DNA of 64,000 nt. It comes from VRUE01 sp963817945. Its GTDB lineage: Bacteria; Actinomycetota; Thermoleophilia; Solirubrobacterales; 70-9. Of the stretch, positions 49,623-58,041 are shown piece by piece. The notes under the pieces were generated by a model. It made no database searches. It worked only from the letters and a program-made list of their open reading frames with translations, and was not told where the DNA came from. Numbering within the stretch: position 1 is the stretch's first letter; each line of letters begins with the position of its first letter. The DNA is taken from NCBI GenBank assembly GCA_963817945.1, contig CAWFQH010000005.1:62001-126000 (forward strand). Direction: 5' to 3'. The position numbers were made by a program, and so were the translations under genes.

Positions 49623-51018
49623 TCATACGTCGGTCCCGCCGACGGTCATCGCGGCGATCCGGACGTGGCCCTGGCCGGTCCCGACCGGCACTTTCTGGCC
49701 GCCCTTGCCGCACATCCCAGTCTTCATCCAGAAGTCGTTGCCGACCGCGTCGATCGACGCCAACGCCTCGAGGCAGTTGCCGATCAGCGTCGCCCCGCGA
49801 CATGGAGCGGTCGACCCTGCCGTCCTCGATCAGGTAGCCCTCGCTGACGCCGAAGACGAAGTCGCCCGTCGCCGGGTCGACCTGGCCGCCGCCGAAGGAG
49901 ACGGCGTAGAAGCCCTTCTTCACCTCGGCGATCATCGCCTCGGGCTCAGCCTCACCTGGGGCGATGTAGGTGTTGGTCATGCGCGGAATCGGCAGGTGGC
50001 GGAAGCTCTCGCGCCGCCCGTTGCCGGTCGAGTCGACGCCGTCGCGCCGCGCCGTTAGGCGGTCGTAGAGAAAGAGGTGAGCCGACCGTCCTCGATCACC
50101 TGCGTCTTCTGGGTCGGCACGCCCTCGTCGTCGATCCCGTCGCTCCCCCACTCGCCCGGCAGGCGACCGTCGTCGTAGGCGCTGAGCAGCGGCTGCGCGA
50201 CCGTCTCGCCCAACTTGCCGGTGTAGACGCTTGCGCCCTTCTGAACGTGGTCGGCCTCGAGCCCGTGGCCGGTCATCTCGTGGAAGAGGACGCCGCCGAA
50301 ACCACCGCCGACGACGACCGGCATCGAGCCCGCCGGAGCCGGCGAGGCATCGAGCAGGGTCAGCGCCTTGCGCGCCGCGCCGGCGGCGATCGCCCCGGGC
50401 TCGTCTTCCAACAGCTCGAAGCCGCGATGGGCGCCCAGCGTCTCGGCTCCGGTCTCGACCCGCTCGGCGCGACGCGCCACGGCTTGGACGCCGATCCGCA
50501 CCCGCGTGCGGTCGTCTCCCCCGAGCAGCCCCTCCGAGTTGGCGACGGCGATCTCACGCCGTCCCTCGGCGTAGGAGGCCTGCAGCTGGACGATCTCGCC
50601 ACCCTCGGCACGGCCGCGCTCATCAAGCTCGCGCAATAGTTCCGCCTTGCGCTCCGCCGGCACGTCCTCGGGCCGTCGCTCGACCGGCAGCGGCTCGGTC
50701 GCACGGGTCCGTAGCGGCTGCGGCTCGACGCGCTCGGCGCCGAGCGCCGCCGCCGCCTCGGCCGCAGCCCGCTCCAACTCCGCCGGCTCGAGCCCGTCGA
50801 CATGAGCGAAGTAGGTAGTGCCCCCGCTCACCACACGGACGCCAGCTCCATCCTCCGCCCCGGATTGCACCGACTCGATCCGCGACTCGTCGATCGCCAT
50901 CGTCAGCCCGTGCCGCCGTTCGGCGAAGACCTCGGCGAACTCGCCCGCCCGAGGCGAGGGCGCGGGCCAAGACCCGCTCGGCAACCGTCGGATCGAGCAG
51001 AGCCTCGCCAGGGCTCAT
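49623..51018 (-). CDS. tldD: TldD zinc metalloprotease subunit, three frameshifts
   Basis: TldD carries the active site: VLFHEMTGHGLEAD gives HExxxH plus Glu. The frame shifts near 50948 (one extra base, joining MSPGEALLDPTVAERVLARA to EFAEVFAERRHG), near 50070 (one missing, joining GRLTSF to LYDRLTARRDG) and near 49795 in a C run (net one extra, before ATLIGNCLEALASIDAVGND). Restored length is about 464 residues, ending VGGTDV. The N-terminal ATG at 51018 overlaps the stop of the 82-residue-frame gene upstream. TldD and TldE adjacent, as in many bacteria. Confidence 0.82.
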
Positions 51019-51239
51019 GCTCGCGGCCGCTCTCCGGCGAGCTCGATCAGCCGCCCGGCAGCGACGAAGAGCTCGCCGCCGGCGATTGAGTCCGCGGCGT
51101 GGTCCTCTGCCCGGCCGTGGGCGTAGTAGAGGCGGGCGAAGGGGCGGCGGAAGGCGCGGCGGCGGCGCATGTAGGCGGCCGCCTCGTCGGCGTAGCCCGA
51201 GACACGGTCGAGGAGAACGCGGTGGGGCTTAGGGGGCAT
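51015..51239 (-). CDS. Small helical protein of unknown function
   Basis: 74 residues from ATG 51239 (MPPKPHRVLLDRVSGYADEA), basic and rich in Arg, with RRPFARLYYAHGRAEDHAADS. It overlaps both neighbours by 4-11 bases in a roadblock-this-tldD arrangement, so coexpression is likely. No family recognised. Confidence 0.55.
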   Translation of the reverse strand: MPPKPHRVLLDRVSGYADEAAAYMRRRRAFRRPFARLYYAHGRAEDHAADSIAGGELFVAAGRLIELAGERPRA

Positions 51240-51639
51240 CGCCGCCCTCCCGGTCGCCGCCATCGCGGCCCCTGCCGTCGCCGCCTGCGGCCAGGTCCCG
51301 CAGCAGCGAGCGCATGTCGAAGAAGGTCAGCGAGGCCAGCGCGAAGCGGTCGGTCACGGCGATGGCGGCGAGGCCGGCGTGGCGGAGCGCGAAGACCTCG
51401 CCCTGCTCGGTGCCGACGTGGACCTGCTCGACCGGCTCGTCGCCGGCTCGGTCGGCCACCCCGAACAGCGCCGCCGCGTCCTCGCGCCAGCGCTCCGGGT
51501 CGCCGCTCGCGGCCAATACCGAGCCCCCCGAATCGAGGATCGCGGCGCCGCGCAGGTCGAGCGACATCTCGGCGAGGAAGGCGAGCGCGGTCTCGGCGGC
51601 ATCGCCGGAAACCGCCGCGCTCGTGGCGTCGTCGGGCAT
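51229..51639 (-). CDS. Roadblock/LC7-like protein
   Basis: About 136 residues. The central alpha/beta fold (RGAAILDSGGSVLAASGDPE ... VHVGTEQGEVFALRHAGLA ... ASLTFFDMRSLLRDL) resembles stand-alone actinobacterial roadblock proteins, which often act with small GTPases. The tail is Gly/Asp/Arg-rich (GGDGRGRDGGDREGG). ATG 51639 was chosen because further upstream sequence is antisense to a divergent small ORF. No GTPase gene is adjacent. Confidence 0.6.
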   Translation of the reverse strand: MPDDATSAAVSGDAAETALAFLAEMSLDLRGAAILDSGGSVLAASGDPERWREDAAALFGVADRAGDEPVEQVHVGTEQGEVFALRHAGLAAIAVTDRFALASLTFFDMRSLLRDLAAGGDGRGRDGGDREGGDAP

Positions 51640-51658
51640 CTCGGCCAAAATACCGCCC

Positions 51659-51808
51659 GTGCCGATCGCCCGCGCCTCTTGGATCTCTGTCGTCGCCACC
51701 TGCGCGATCGCCGTCGTCCTCCTGGCGGTCGGCGGATACACCGGCTACGCGATCACCGTCGGCGCCGTCGGCCTCGCCGCCGCGGTCAACCTGCTGCCAC
51801 GTCCCTAG
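51659..51808 (+). CDS. Small two-helix membrane protein
   Basis: 49 residues from GTG 51659: VPIARASWISVVATCAIAVV, then YTGYAITVGAVGLAAAVNLL. The product is hydrophobic and ends NLLPRP. It is divergent from the roadblock gene with 19 bases between starts, so both promoters would overlap the genes. Supported only by its hydrophobic pattern. Confidence 0.4.
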   Translation: MPIARASWISVVATCAIAVVLLAVGGYTGYAITVGAVGLAAAVNLLPRP

Positions 51809-51907
51809 ATAAACCGCCATCTCCTCCGCTTCGCGTCCGGGGATGGCGGCACTCCCCCATATCAGCGCCGCTCGCGAGGAATCAGATCGTGACGCTCGCT
51901 CAGCTGG

Positions 51908-52816
51908 CTACCCCGAGCGGTACGGCCCTTCGTAGCTGCTCGGGTCGTGGAAGGACGTCTCTGGCTCAGCGTGGATCAGCACCTCAGCGCCGGGGATGGT
52001 CGCCTCGATCGCGGCGCGCATCTGGTGGGCGAGCTCATGGGCACGCTCGAGGCTGGTGCCCGAGCGGTACTGGACGTGGAGGTCGATATAGCGGCGTCGG
52101 CCGGCCCGGCGTGCCCGCAACTTGTGGTAGCCGGCCACCTCAGGCGTGCGAGCTGCGGCGATAGCGGCCTCGATCCCGTCCATCTCGGTGCCCGGGAGCG
52201 TCTCGTCGACCAGGATGCCGGAGGAGCGGCGCAGAATCCGCAGGCCGGCGACGACGATGGCGGCCGCGACGACCAGCGCGGTGATCGAGTCGAAGGCGAC
52301 AATCCCGGTCAGCTCGACTAGCGCCAGGCCGACGAGGACCCCGGCCGAGGTCAGCGCATCGGCGCGCAGGTGCGCCGCGTCGCCCTCCAGCGCGGGCGAG
52401 TCGTGCACCTTCGCCTGGCGATATAGAACCGTGGAAACGGCCAGGTTGGCCAGCACCGAGAACGCCATCACCGCTATGCCCACCCCCAGCGCATCGACCT
52501 CGGCGCCCACCACCAGCCGCCGGGTGGCCTCGAAGACGATCACCCCGGCGCCGACCAGGATCAGCATCCCCTCGATCGCCGCCGCCAGGCTTTCGACCTT
52601 CTCGTGCCCGTAGGGATGCTCGGCGTCGGCCGGCTCGTCGGCCTTGCGGACCGAGACGAAGGCGACGACGGAGGCGATCAGGTCGATTAGCGAGTGGATC
52701 GCCTCGGTCACGATCGCGATCGACCCGGTGATCGCGCCGGCCGCCAGCTTGATCGCGATCAGAACCGAGTTGGAAGCGATCGAGAGACCCGCGGCGCCGC
52801 TTTTGGTGCGGATCAT
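51908..52816 (-). CDS. Cation diffusion facilitator family transporter
   Basis: The 302-residue CDF exporter (Zn, Fe, Mn or Co) has six helices with the metal sites HSLIDLIAS (helix II) and HLRADALTS (helix V), and a C-terminal ferredoxin-like domain (IDLHVQYRSGTSLERAHELAH). FieF/ZitB-type. ATG 52816 overlaps the rdgB stop (ATGA). Confidence 0.9.
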   Translation of the reverse strand: MIRTKSGAAGLSIASNSVLIAIKLAAGAITGSIAIVTEAIHSLIDLIASVVAFVSVRKADEPADAEHPYGHEKVESLAAAIEGMLILVGAGVIVFEATRRLVVGAEVDALGVGIAVMAFSVLANLAVSTVLYRQAKVHDSPALEGDAAHLRADALTSAGVLVGLALVELTGIVAFDSITALVVAAAIVVAGLRILRRSSGILVDETLPGTEMDGIEAAIAAARTPEVAGYHKLRARRAGRRRYIDLHVQYRSGTSLERAHELAHQMRAAIEATIPGAEVLIHAEPETSFHDPSSYEGPYRSG

Positions 52817-53412
52817 CGTCCTGCCGGGGCCGCCCCGTCGGCATCGAGGTGCCGGACCAGCTTCCGCGCCGCCAGACCGCGGTGGCTGATCTCGTTCTTC
52901 TCCGCTTGGCTCAGCTCCGAGTAAGTGCGGGTGTCCTCGGGACCGGTCGCATCGGGGACGAAGGCGGGGTCGTAGCCGAAGCCTCCCTCGCCCCGCGGCT
53001 GCTCGATCAGGTGACCCTCGCAGCGGGCCTCGAAGACGTGCTCGCGACCGTCGGCTTCGACCAGCGCCAGCGCGCAGTGGTAATAAGCGCCCCGCTCCTC
53101 GCCGGCGACTGCCACCTCGCGCAGCAGCTTCGCCAGGTTCTCCTCATCGCTGGCGCCCTCGCCGCCATAGCGGGCGGAGTGGATGCCGGGACGGCCGCCG
53201 AGGCCGACGGCACCGATGCCCGAGTCGTCGGCGATCGCCGCCTTGCCGGTCGCCTCGTGCGCGGCCCGGGCCTTGTCCAAGGCGATCGCGGCGAAGCTGT
53301 CGCCGTCCTCCGGTGGCAGCTCGAGCCCTTCAGGCAGCGGCTCCAGTTCTATCCCGGGCAGCAGTTCGCGCATCTCGCGCAGCTTGTGCTTATTGCCCGT
53401 GGCGAGGATCAA
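52813..53412 (-). CDS. rdgB: dITP/XTP pyrophosphatase
   Basis: RdgB/HAM1 hydrolyses non-canonical purine NTPs. The 199-residue protein has ILATGNKHKLREMRELL, AIADDSGIGAVGLGGRPGIHSARYGG and GEGGFGYDPAFVPD, all family signatures. The only start in register is TTG 53412, which overlaps the rph stop as TTGA; rph-rdgB pairing is common. Confidence 0.93.
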   Translation of the reverse strand: MILATGNKHKLREMRELLPGIELEPLPEGLELPPEDGDSFAAIALDKARAAHEATGKAAIADDSGIGAVGLGGRPGIHSARYGGEGASDEENLAKLLREVAVAGEERGAYYHCALALVEADGREHVFEARCEGHLIEQPRGEGGFGYDPAFVPDATGPEDTRTYSELSQAEKNEISHRGLAARKLVRHLDADGAAPAGR

Positions 53413-54133
53413 CTTCCAGCGACCCGCTCCTGTACCCCCCGCAGCCGGGAGATCCCCATCTCGGCGAGGCCGAGCAGCTCGTCTAGCGAGGCCCGCGAGA
53501 GCGGCGTCCGCTCCGCCGTCGCCTGCACCTCGACCAGGCCACCCTCGCCGGTCATCACTACGTTGGCGTCGACCTCGGCGTTGGAGTCCTCGCCGTAGTC
53601 GAGGTCGCAGAGCGCCCGCCCGTTGAGCATGCCGACGCTCACCGCCGCGACGGAGCCGGTCAGCGGCATCGTCTCGATCTTCTTCGCGTCGACCAGCTTC
53701 TGCAGGGCCAGGCGCAGGGCGACGTAGCCGCCAGTGATTGCCGCGCAACGCGTGCCCCCGTCGGCCTGCAGTACGTCGCAGTCCACATAGACGCTGCGTT
53801 CGCCGAGCGCCCTGAAGTCGACCACGACCCGCAGCGAGCGCCCGATCAGGCGCTGGATCTCGACCCCGCGCCCGTCCTGGCGGCCCTTGGAGACGTCGCG
53901 CGCCTTGCGCTCGCCGGTCGAGGCGGGCAGCATCGAGTACTCGGCCGTCACCCAGCCTTTGCCGCGCCCCCCATCCATTTCGGCACCGATTCCTGAACCG
54001 ATGCCGTGCAGATCACCCGCGTCCGGCCGAGTGAGATCAGCGCCGACCCATCGGCGGTCTCGACGAACCCGGGGTCGATCGTCACCGGCCGGATGTCGGC
54101 CGGCGCCCGGTCGTAGCTGCGCGAGGCTGGCAT
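53409..54133 (-). CDS. rph: Ribonuclease PH, frameshifted
   Basis: RNase PH trims tRNA 3' ends with phosphate. The N-terminus (SYDRAPADIRPVTIDPGFV, GSALISLGRTRVICTASVQE) is in one frame. After KWMGG it must shift to RGKGWVTAEYSMLPAST and continue to IGRSLRVVVDF, YVDCDVLQADGGTRCAAITG and GLAEMGISRL. The break is at six C (53967-53972); seven would restore the frame. The repaired protein is about 241 residues, the usual size. ATG 54133. Confidence 0.9.
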
Positions 54134-54148
54134 GGTGGCGAGTCTCTC

Positions 54149-54398
54149 TCATTTGAAGGTGACCTGGTCGACCGCCTCCTTGATCTTGTTGACGATCACC
54201 CCGGCCAGCTCGGTCCCCTGTTTGCCGTTGAACCCTTTCATCGCAGCGACCATCCCCACCATCAGCAGCGAGACGAGCAGGATCAGGCCGACGTACTCGA
54301 CCGTCCCCTGGCCTCTCTCGCCCCGTGCTAGCGCGCCGGATTGCCTCCCATCGCCGCGCTACGGCCGCGTGCGCATAACCCATCAACAGGTAGATCAT
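54149..54398 (-). CDS. Flp/Fap-type pilin, frameshifted
   Basis: A prepilin of about 82 residues. ATG 54398 follows an ideal AAGGAGG (54404-54410) and encodes MIYLLMGYAHAAVARRWEAI. After one extra base near 54320 the frame continues ERGQGTVEYVGLILLVSL, with the G/QGTVEY processing site and hydrophobic stalk of class IVb pilins, and ends DQVTFK. It lies 15 bases upstream of rph, so it heads this operon. No tad/pilus assembly gene is in the window. Confidence 0.7.
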
Positions 54399-54525
54399 CG
54401 AAGCCTCCTTCGTCGTTTGACCGCATGCTGAGCGGACGCGGATCACCGATCCAGACCTGAATGGGCCAATTCGGAGACGGCTTCGCAAAAAGAGCGAACG
54501 CCGCGCAGGAACGCCACCGAGAGTG

Positions 54526-56538
54526 CTAGGGACGAATGCCGGCGGGCGCCAGGACGCGTTCGACGAAGAGCTCGACCAGCAGGGGATCGAGCTGGGAACC
54601 GGCGGAGCGGCGAAGCTCCTCGATCGCCTGCTCCTCGGTCACCGTGGTGCCGTAGGACCGGTTGCCCGTCATCGCCGCGTAGGCGTCGCAGACGAAGATC
54701 ACGCGGGCGCCGAGCGGGATCTCCTCGCCCGCCAGCCCGTCCGGGTAGCCGCCGCCGTCCCAGCGCTCATGGGTGGAGCGGACGAGCTTCGCGACCTCCT
54801 TCATCGCGGGTGCGGCGACGAGCACGCGCTCGCCGATCACCGTGTGCTTGCGCATCAGCTCCCACTCCTCGTCGCTCAGCGGCCCGGCCTTGTGGAGGAT
54901 CTCGTCGGGGATCGCCACCTTGCCGATGTCGTGGAGCTCTCCAGCGCGAACGAGGACGTCGAGCTGCTCACTGTCGAAGCCCAGCTCAGCGCCCATCGCG
55001 GCAGCCAGTTGCGCCACCCCGTCGAGATGGCGGTCCAGCTCGGGCTCGCGCTCGTGCAGCACGCGCAGCAGCACCCCGCGCGCCTGGCTCACGGCGGAGC
55101 CGGCACGGTGCCCCTTCTGCGCGTACATGCGCCGGTCGGCGACGCGCAGCGCCTCGGTCGGCGTGCCCGCCTCCGCCGGCAGTCGCACCAGACCCCAGCA
55201 GGCGCCGATCGAGAAGCCGCTCCCCTGCTCCGAGAGGGCGGCCTCGGCCGCACGGGCGACCGCCTCGGGACTCAGCTCCGCGGTCGGAGCCAGCACGCAG
55301 AACTCGTCGCCGCCAAGGCGGTAGGCGCGGCCGTTCGGCTCGACCATCGTCGCCAGCTGCCGGCCGAGACGCTGCAGGAGGTCGTCGCCGGCCGGATGGC
55401 CGAAGTTGTCGTTATAGGCCTTGAAGCCGTCGAGGTCGTAGAGGGCGAGGACGCTCTCTCCCTGGCCGGAAGCCAGGGCCCGCTGCAGGTCGACCATCAG
55501 ACTGCGCCGGTTGGCGAGCCCGGTCAGTGCGTCGGTGTAGGCGTCGCGGCGATTCGTTTCCAGAATCGCCCGGTTCTGGCTGAAGGTGACTGCGAGCCGA
55601 ATCAGGACGGTCAGCAGCGAGGCGACACCCAACCCGAGGGCGGCGACGCCGATCGAGACGAAGTTGCCGGCGGCCAGCAGGCAGACGACGACTGCGGCGA
55701 GCCCGACCGGCATCGCGATGTGGCGCACCTCCGGGGTCGCGTCGTGTGCCGCAGTGGCCGTGGTGCTTGGCAGCCAGGCTGCCGCGCCGAGGAGCAGCAG
55801 GGCGAGCGGCCAACCGATGCTGGCCAGGTTCAGCGCCTCGGTCGACTGGCCCCCCACCGAGAGGTAGACGACGTCGGCGGCGCCGAACAGCAGCAGCGCG
55901 GCGGCGATCAGCAACCAGGCGTTGCGGTCGCGTCGCCAGCCGCCGACGACCATTGCGCCGGCGACCAGCCCGAGCAGGAGCAGGTCAGCACAGGGATAGG
56001 CGAGGCTGACGGCGACGCCGAGGGCACTGCCGCCGAGCGCGTCCACCACGGGAGCGAAGACCAGCGCTGCGGCGACCGAGGCGATCGCCAGAGCGCCGAT
56101 CAGCCCGTCGACCCAGGCCAGCCGTTCGACCCGGCCGGCACGGGCGCGGCGCAGCAGCATGAGGGCGAGGAAGCTGGCCGGGTAGAAGGCGAGGAAGAGA
56201 GCGTCGGAAGGCGAGGGAAAGGGTGCCGGCGAAGCGTAGTAGAGCACGACGGAGTAGTAGGTCTGGCCCAGTGCCCAAGCCAGCATCCCGATCCCCAGCG
56301 TGAGCCAGGCCGCTCGCTCGCCGGCGATGAGGATGGATCGGACCAGCACCGTCGCGCTGGCGCCGAGGACGAGCGCGTCGTAGGCCCAGCGGCCGAAGGC
56401 GTCCTGCACCCCAGGGTCGCCGAGCGGAATCAAGATCACCGCCGCGTAGGCGCCGAGCAGAAGCGCGAGGACAGTCAGCCAGGCCGCTGCGAGGCGACGC
56501 ATCCCCCGCGCGCCGCGGTCGTTCTCGAACGCCTTCAC
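54526..56538 (-). CDS. Membrane GGDEF and HD-GYP domain protein
   Basis: About 670 residues. Some nine N-terminal helices form a membrane sensor. A GGDEF domain follows with intact RLGGDEF (~residue 407; preceded by DALTGLANRRSL and DLDGFKAYND), then an HD-GYP domain with HDIGK (~536), HERWDGGGYPDGL (~600) and later DAYAAMTGNR. Both diguanylate cyclase and c-di-GMP phosphodiesterase activity are possible. GTG 56538 follows GAGGGTGGC; the longer upstream frame is antisense to the glycosyltransferase. Confidence 0.85.
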   Translation of the reverse strand: MKAFENDRGARGMRRLAAAWLTVLALLLGAYAAVILIPLGDPGVQDAFGRWAYDALVLGASATVLVRSILIAGERAAWLTLGIGMLAWALGQTYYSVVLYYASPAPFPSPSDALFLAFYPASFLALMLLRRARAGRVERLAWVDGLIGALAIASVAAALVFAPVVDALGGSALGVAVSLAYPCADLLLLGLVAGAMVVGGWRRDRNAWLLIAAALLLFGAADVVYLSVGGQSTEALNLASIGWPLALLLLGAAAWLPSTTATAAHDATPEVRHIAMPVGLAAVVVCLLAAGNFVSIGVAALGLGVASLLTVLIRLAVTFSQNRAILETNRRDAYTDALTGLANRRSLMVDLQRALASGQGESVLALYDLDGFKAYNDNFGHPAGDDLLQRLGRQLATMVEPNGRAYRLGGDEFCVLAPTAELSPEAVARAAEAALSEQGSGFSIGACWGLVRLPAEAGTPTEALRVADRRMYAQKGHRAGSAVSQARGVLLRVLHEREPELDRHLDGVAQLAAAMGAELGFDSEQLDVLVRAGELHDIGKVAIPDEILHKAGPLSDEEWELMRKHTVIGERVLVAAPAMKEVAKLVRSTHERWDGGGYPDGLAGEEIPLGARVIFVCDAYAAMTGNRSYGTTVTEEQAIEELRRSAGSQLDPLLVELFVERVLAPAGIRP

Positions 56539-56610
56539 GCCACCCTCATCGGCCCGTCGCGACGCCTGCTTGAAGACTGGCCGGGGAACGCCCGGATACG
56601 CTCCGCGCCG

Positions 56611-57552
56611 ATGCGGGTGCTGGTCGTGACCAACTTCCTGCCGGACCCCTCGGCGCCGCAGCGCGGGCGCTGGGTTCGCGACCAGGTCGATGAGATCCGC
56701 CGGCGCGGGATCGAGGTCGAGGTCTTCGCCTTCAGGCCGGGGTCGAGCCAGTACATCCCCGCCGCAGTGCGGCTGCGGAAACTGCTGCGGCGCGAGCGCT
56801 TCGACCTCGTCCACGTCCACTACGGCCTGACCGCCTGGTGCGCATTACTGGCCGGCGCCCGGCCGCTGATGGTCACCTTTCACGGCACCGACGTCCGCCA
56901 CCCCGTCGTCGGGCGGATGTCGCGGCGCCTCGCACACCGGGTCGACCTCGTTGCCGCCGTCTCGCGAGCACTCTTCGGCCCCGAAGCCGGCCGTCCCGGC
57001 CTGCCGCACCTGCCAGGGTCTGCGGTTCTCCCCTGCGGACCCGACCTCAGCCGCTTCCGGCCGCTTCCGCGTGGGGAGGCCCGGCGGGCGCTGGGACTGG
57101 ATCCGGCTGGGCGCTACCTGCTCTTCCCGGCCAACCCGGCGCGGCGGGAGAAGCGCGCCGACCGGGCCATGGAACTCGCCGACGCGGCGGGGGCGGAGCT
57201 GCTCAGCGGCGGCTCGATCGAGCCCGAGGAGATGCCCCTCTGGATGAACGCGGCCAACGCCGTCCTCGTCACCTCCGACTACGAGGGCTTCGGCATGGTC
57301 TGCGTCGAGGCACTGGCCTGTGACGTGCCAATTTTTTCTACCCCGGTCGGGATCGCCCCGTTCGCGCTCGCCGGGGTCGCCGGGGCGCTCTGTGCTCCCT
57401 TCGACCTCGCCGCCTGGAGCGCGGCAGTCGGTCCTCACCTCGAGGCGGCCGACCCCCGCGTCGCGGGCGCCGCTCGGGCTGCGGCGCTGTCCGCCGACCG
57501 CATGGCCGAGCGAACGATCGCGGCCTACCGCGACGTCCTCGCTGCCGCGTAA
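56611..57552 (+). CDS. Glycosyltransferase family 4 protein
   Basis: The 313-residue GT-B enzyme starts MRVLVVTNFLPDPSAPQRG, has FDLVHVHYGLTAW and FHGTDVRHP in the acceptor half, and EGFGMVCVEALACDVPIFSTPVG as the donor-site E-x7-E. It is shorter than usual because the first domain is compact. Divergent from the GGDEF/HD-GYP gene with 72 bases between starts. Sugar and acceptor unknown. Confidence 0.88.
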   Translation: MRVLVVTNFLPDPSAPQRGRWVRDQVDEIRRRGIEVEVFAFRPGSSQYIPAAVRLRKLLRRERFDLVHVHYGLTAWCALLAGARPLMVTFHGTDVRHPVVGRMSRRLAHRVDLVAAVSRALFGPEAGRPGLPHLPGSAVLPCGPDLSRFRPLPRGEARRALGLDPAGRYLLFPANPARREKRADRAMELADAAGAELLSGGSIEPEEMPLWMNAANAVLVTSDYEGFGMVCVEALACDVPIFSTPVGIAPFALAGVAGALCAPFDLAAWSAAVGPHLEAADPRVAGAARAAALSADRMAERTIAAYRDVLAAA

Positions 57553-57567
57553 TAGATTGACGCTCGG

Positions 57568-58041
57568 ATGAGCGAGCAAGGGCGCGATGCGGGCGGCGAG
57601 GGCCTGAGCGCACAGGTCGATGCGGCCGAGCGCCGGCTGCGCGAAGCGGTCGAGGCCGCCGCGGCGGCGGAAGAGCGCGCCGCGGCGGAGATCAAGGCGC
57701 TCGAAGCCGACCTCGAGCAGGAGCGGCAGAAGGGCGCCGAGGAGATGGAGCAGCGGCAGCGAGCCCACGCTGAGGAGCTCGAGCGCCTGCGCCGCGACCA
57801 CGAGCAGCAGCTGAGGCAGGAGCGCGCCGGCAGGGAGCGGGCGATCGCCGCCGCCGAGGGTCGCCTCAGCGAGATCGAGGCGCAGGCGGAGGAGGCCGCG
57901 AAGCGTGTCGAGGCGGCGGAACGGCGAGCGACGGCGGCCGAGGCGACGAACGCCGACGCCGAGGCGCGTGCCCGCGAAGCGGCGGCGGCCTGGCTGCGCG
58001 GTCAGGTCGAGGCTATCCGGCGCGAAGCGGGGCAGCGATAG
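57568..58041 (+). CDS. Coiled-coil protein
   Basis: 157 residues, almost entirely charged Ala/Glu/Arg heptads from about residue 15 to the end (EIKALEADLEQERQKGAEEM, ERRATAAEATNADAEARARE). No domain or membrane segment. It sits between the glycosyltransferase and nadB, whose likely start overlaps its TAG. Function unknown. Confidence 0.65.
   Translation: MSEQGRDAGGEGLSAQVDAAERRLREAVEAAAAAEERAAAEIKALEADLEQERQKGAEEMEQRQRAHAEELERLRRDHEQQLRQERAGRERAIAAAEGRLSEIEAQAEEAAKRVEAAERRATAAEATNADAEARAREAAAAWLRGQVEAIRREAGQR

Noticed and set aside
48216..51018. tldD/tldE as genuine pseudogenes
   Set aside because: Five single-base corrections give full-length proteins with intact motifs and normal family lengths, and other essential genes here show the same kind of break.
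47784..51902. Repeat of TCAGAYYGTGACGCTCGC at 47791 and 51884
   Set aside because: Only about 18 bases with two mismatches and no structure or conserved spacing to a gene; may be chance.
54523..56610. Very long plus-strand open frame upstream of the glycosyltransferase
   Set aside because: It is antisense to the GGDEF/HD-GYP gene; only the part from ATG 56611 matches a glycosyltransferase.
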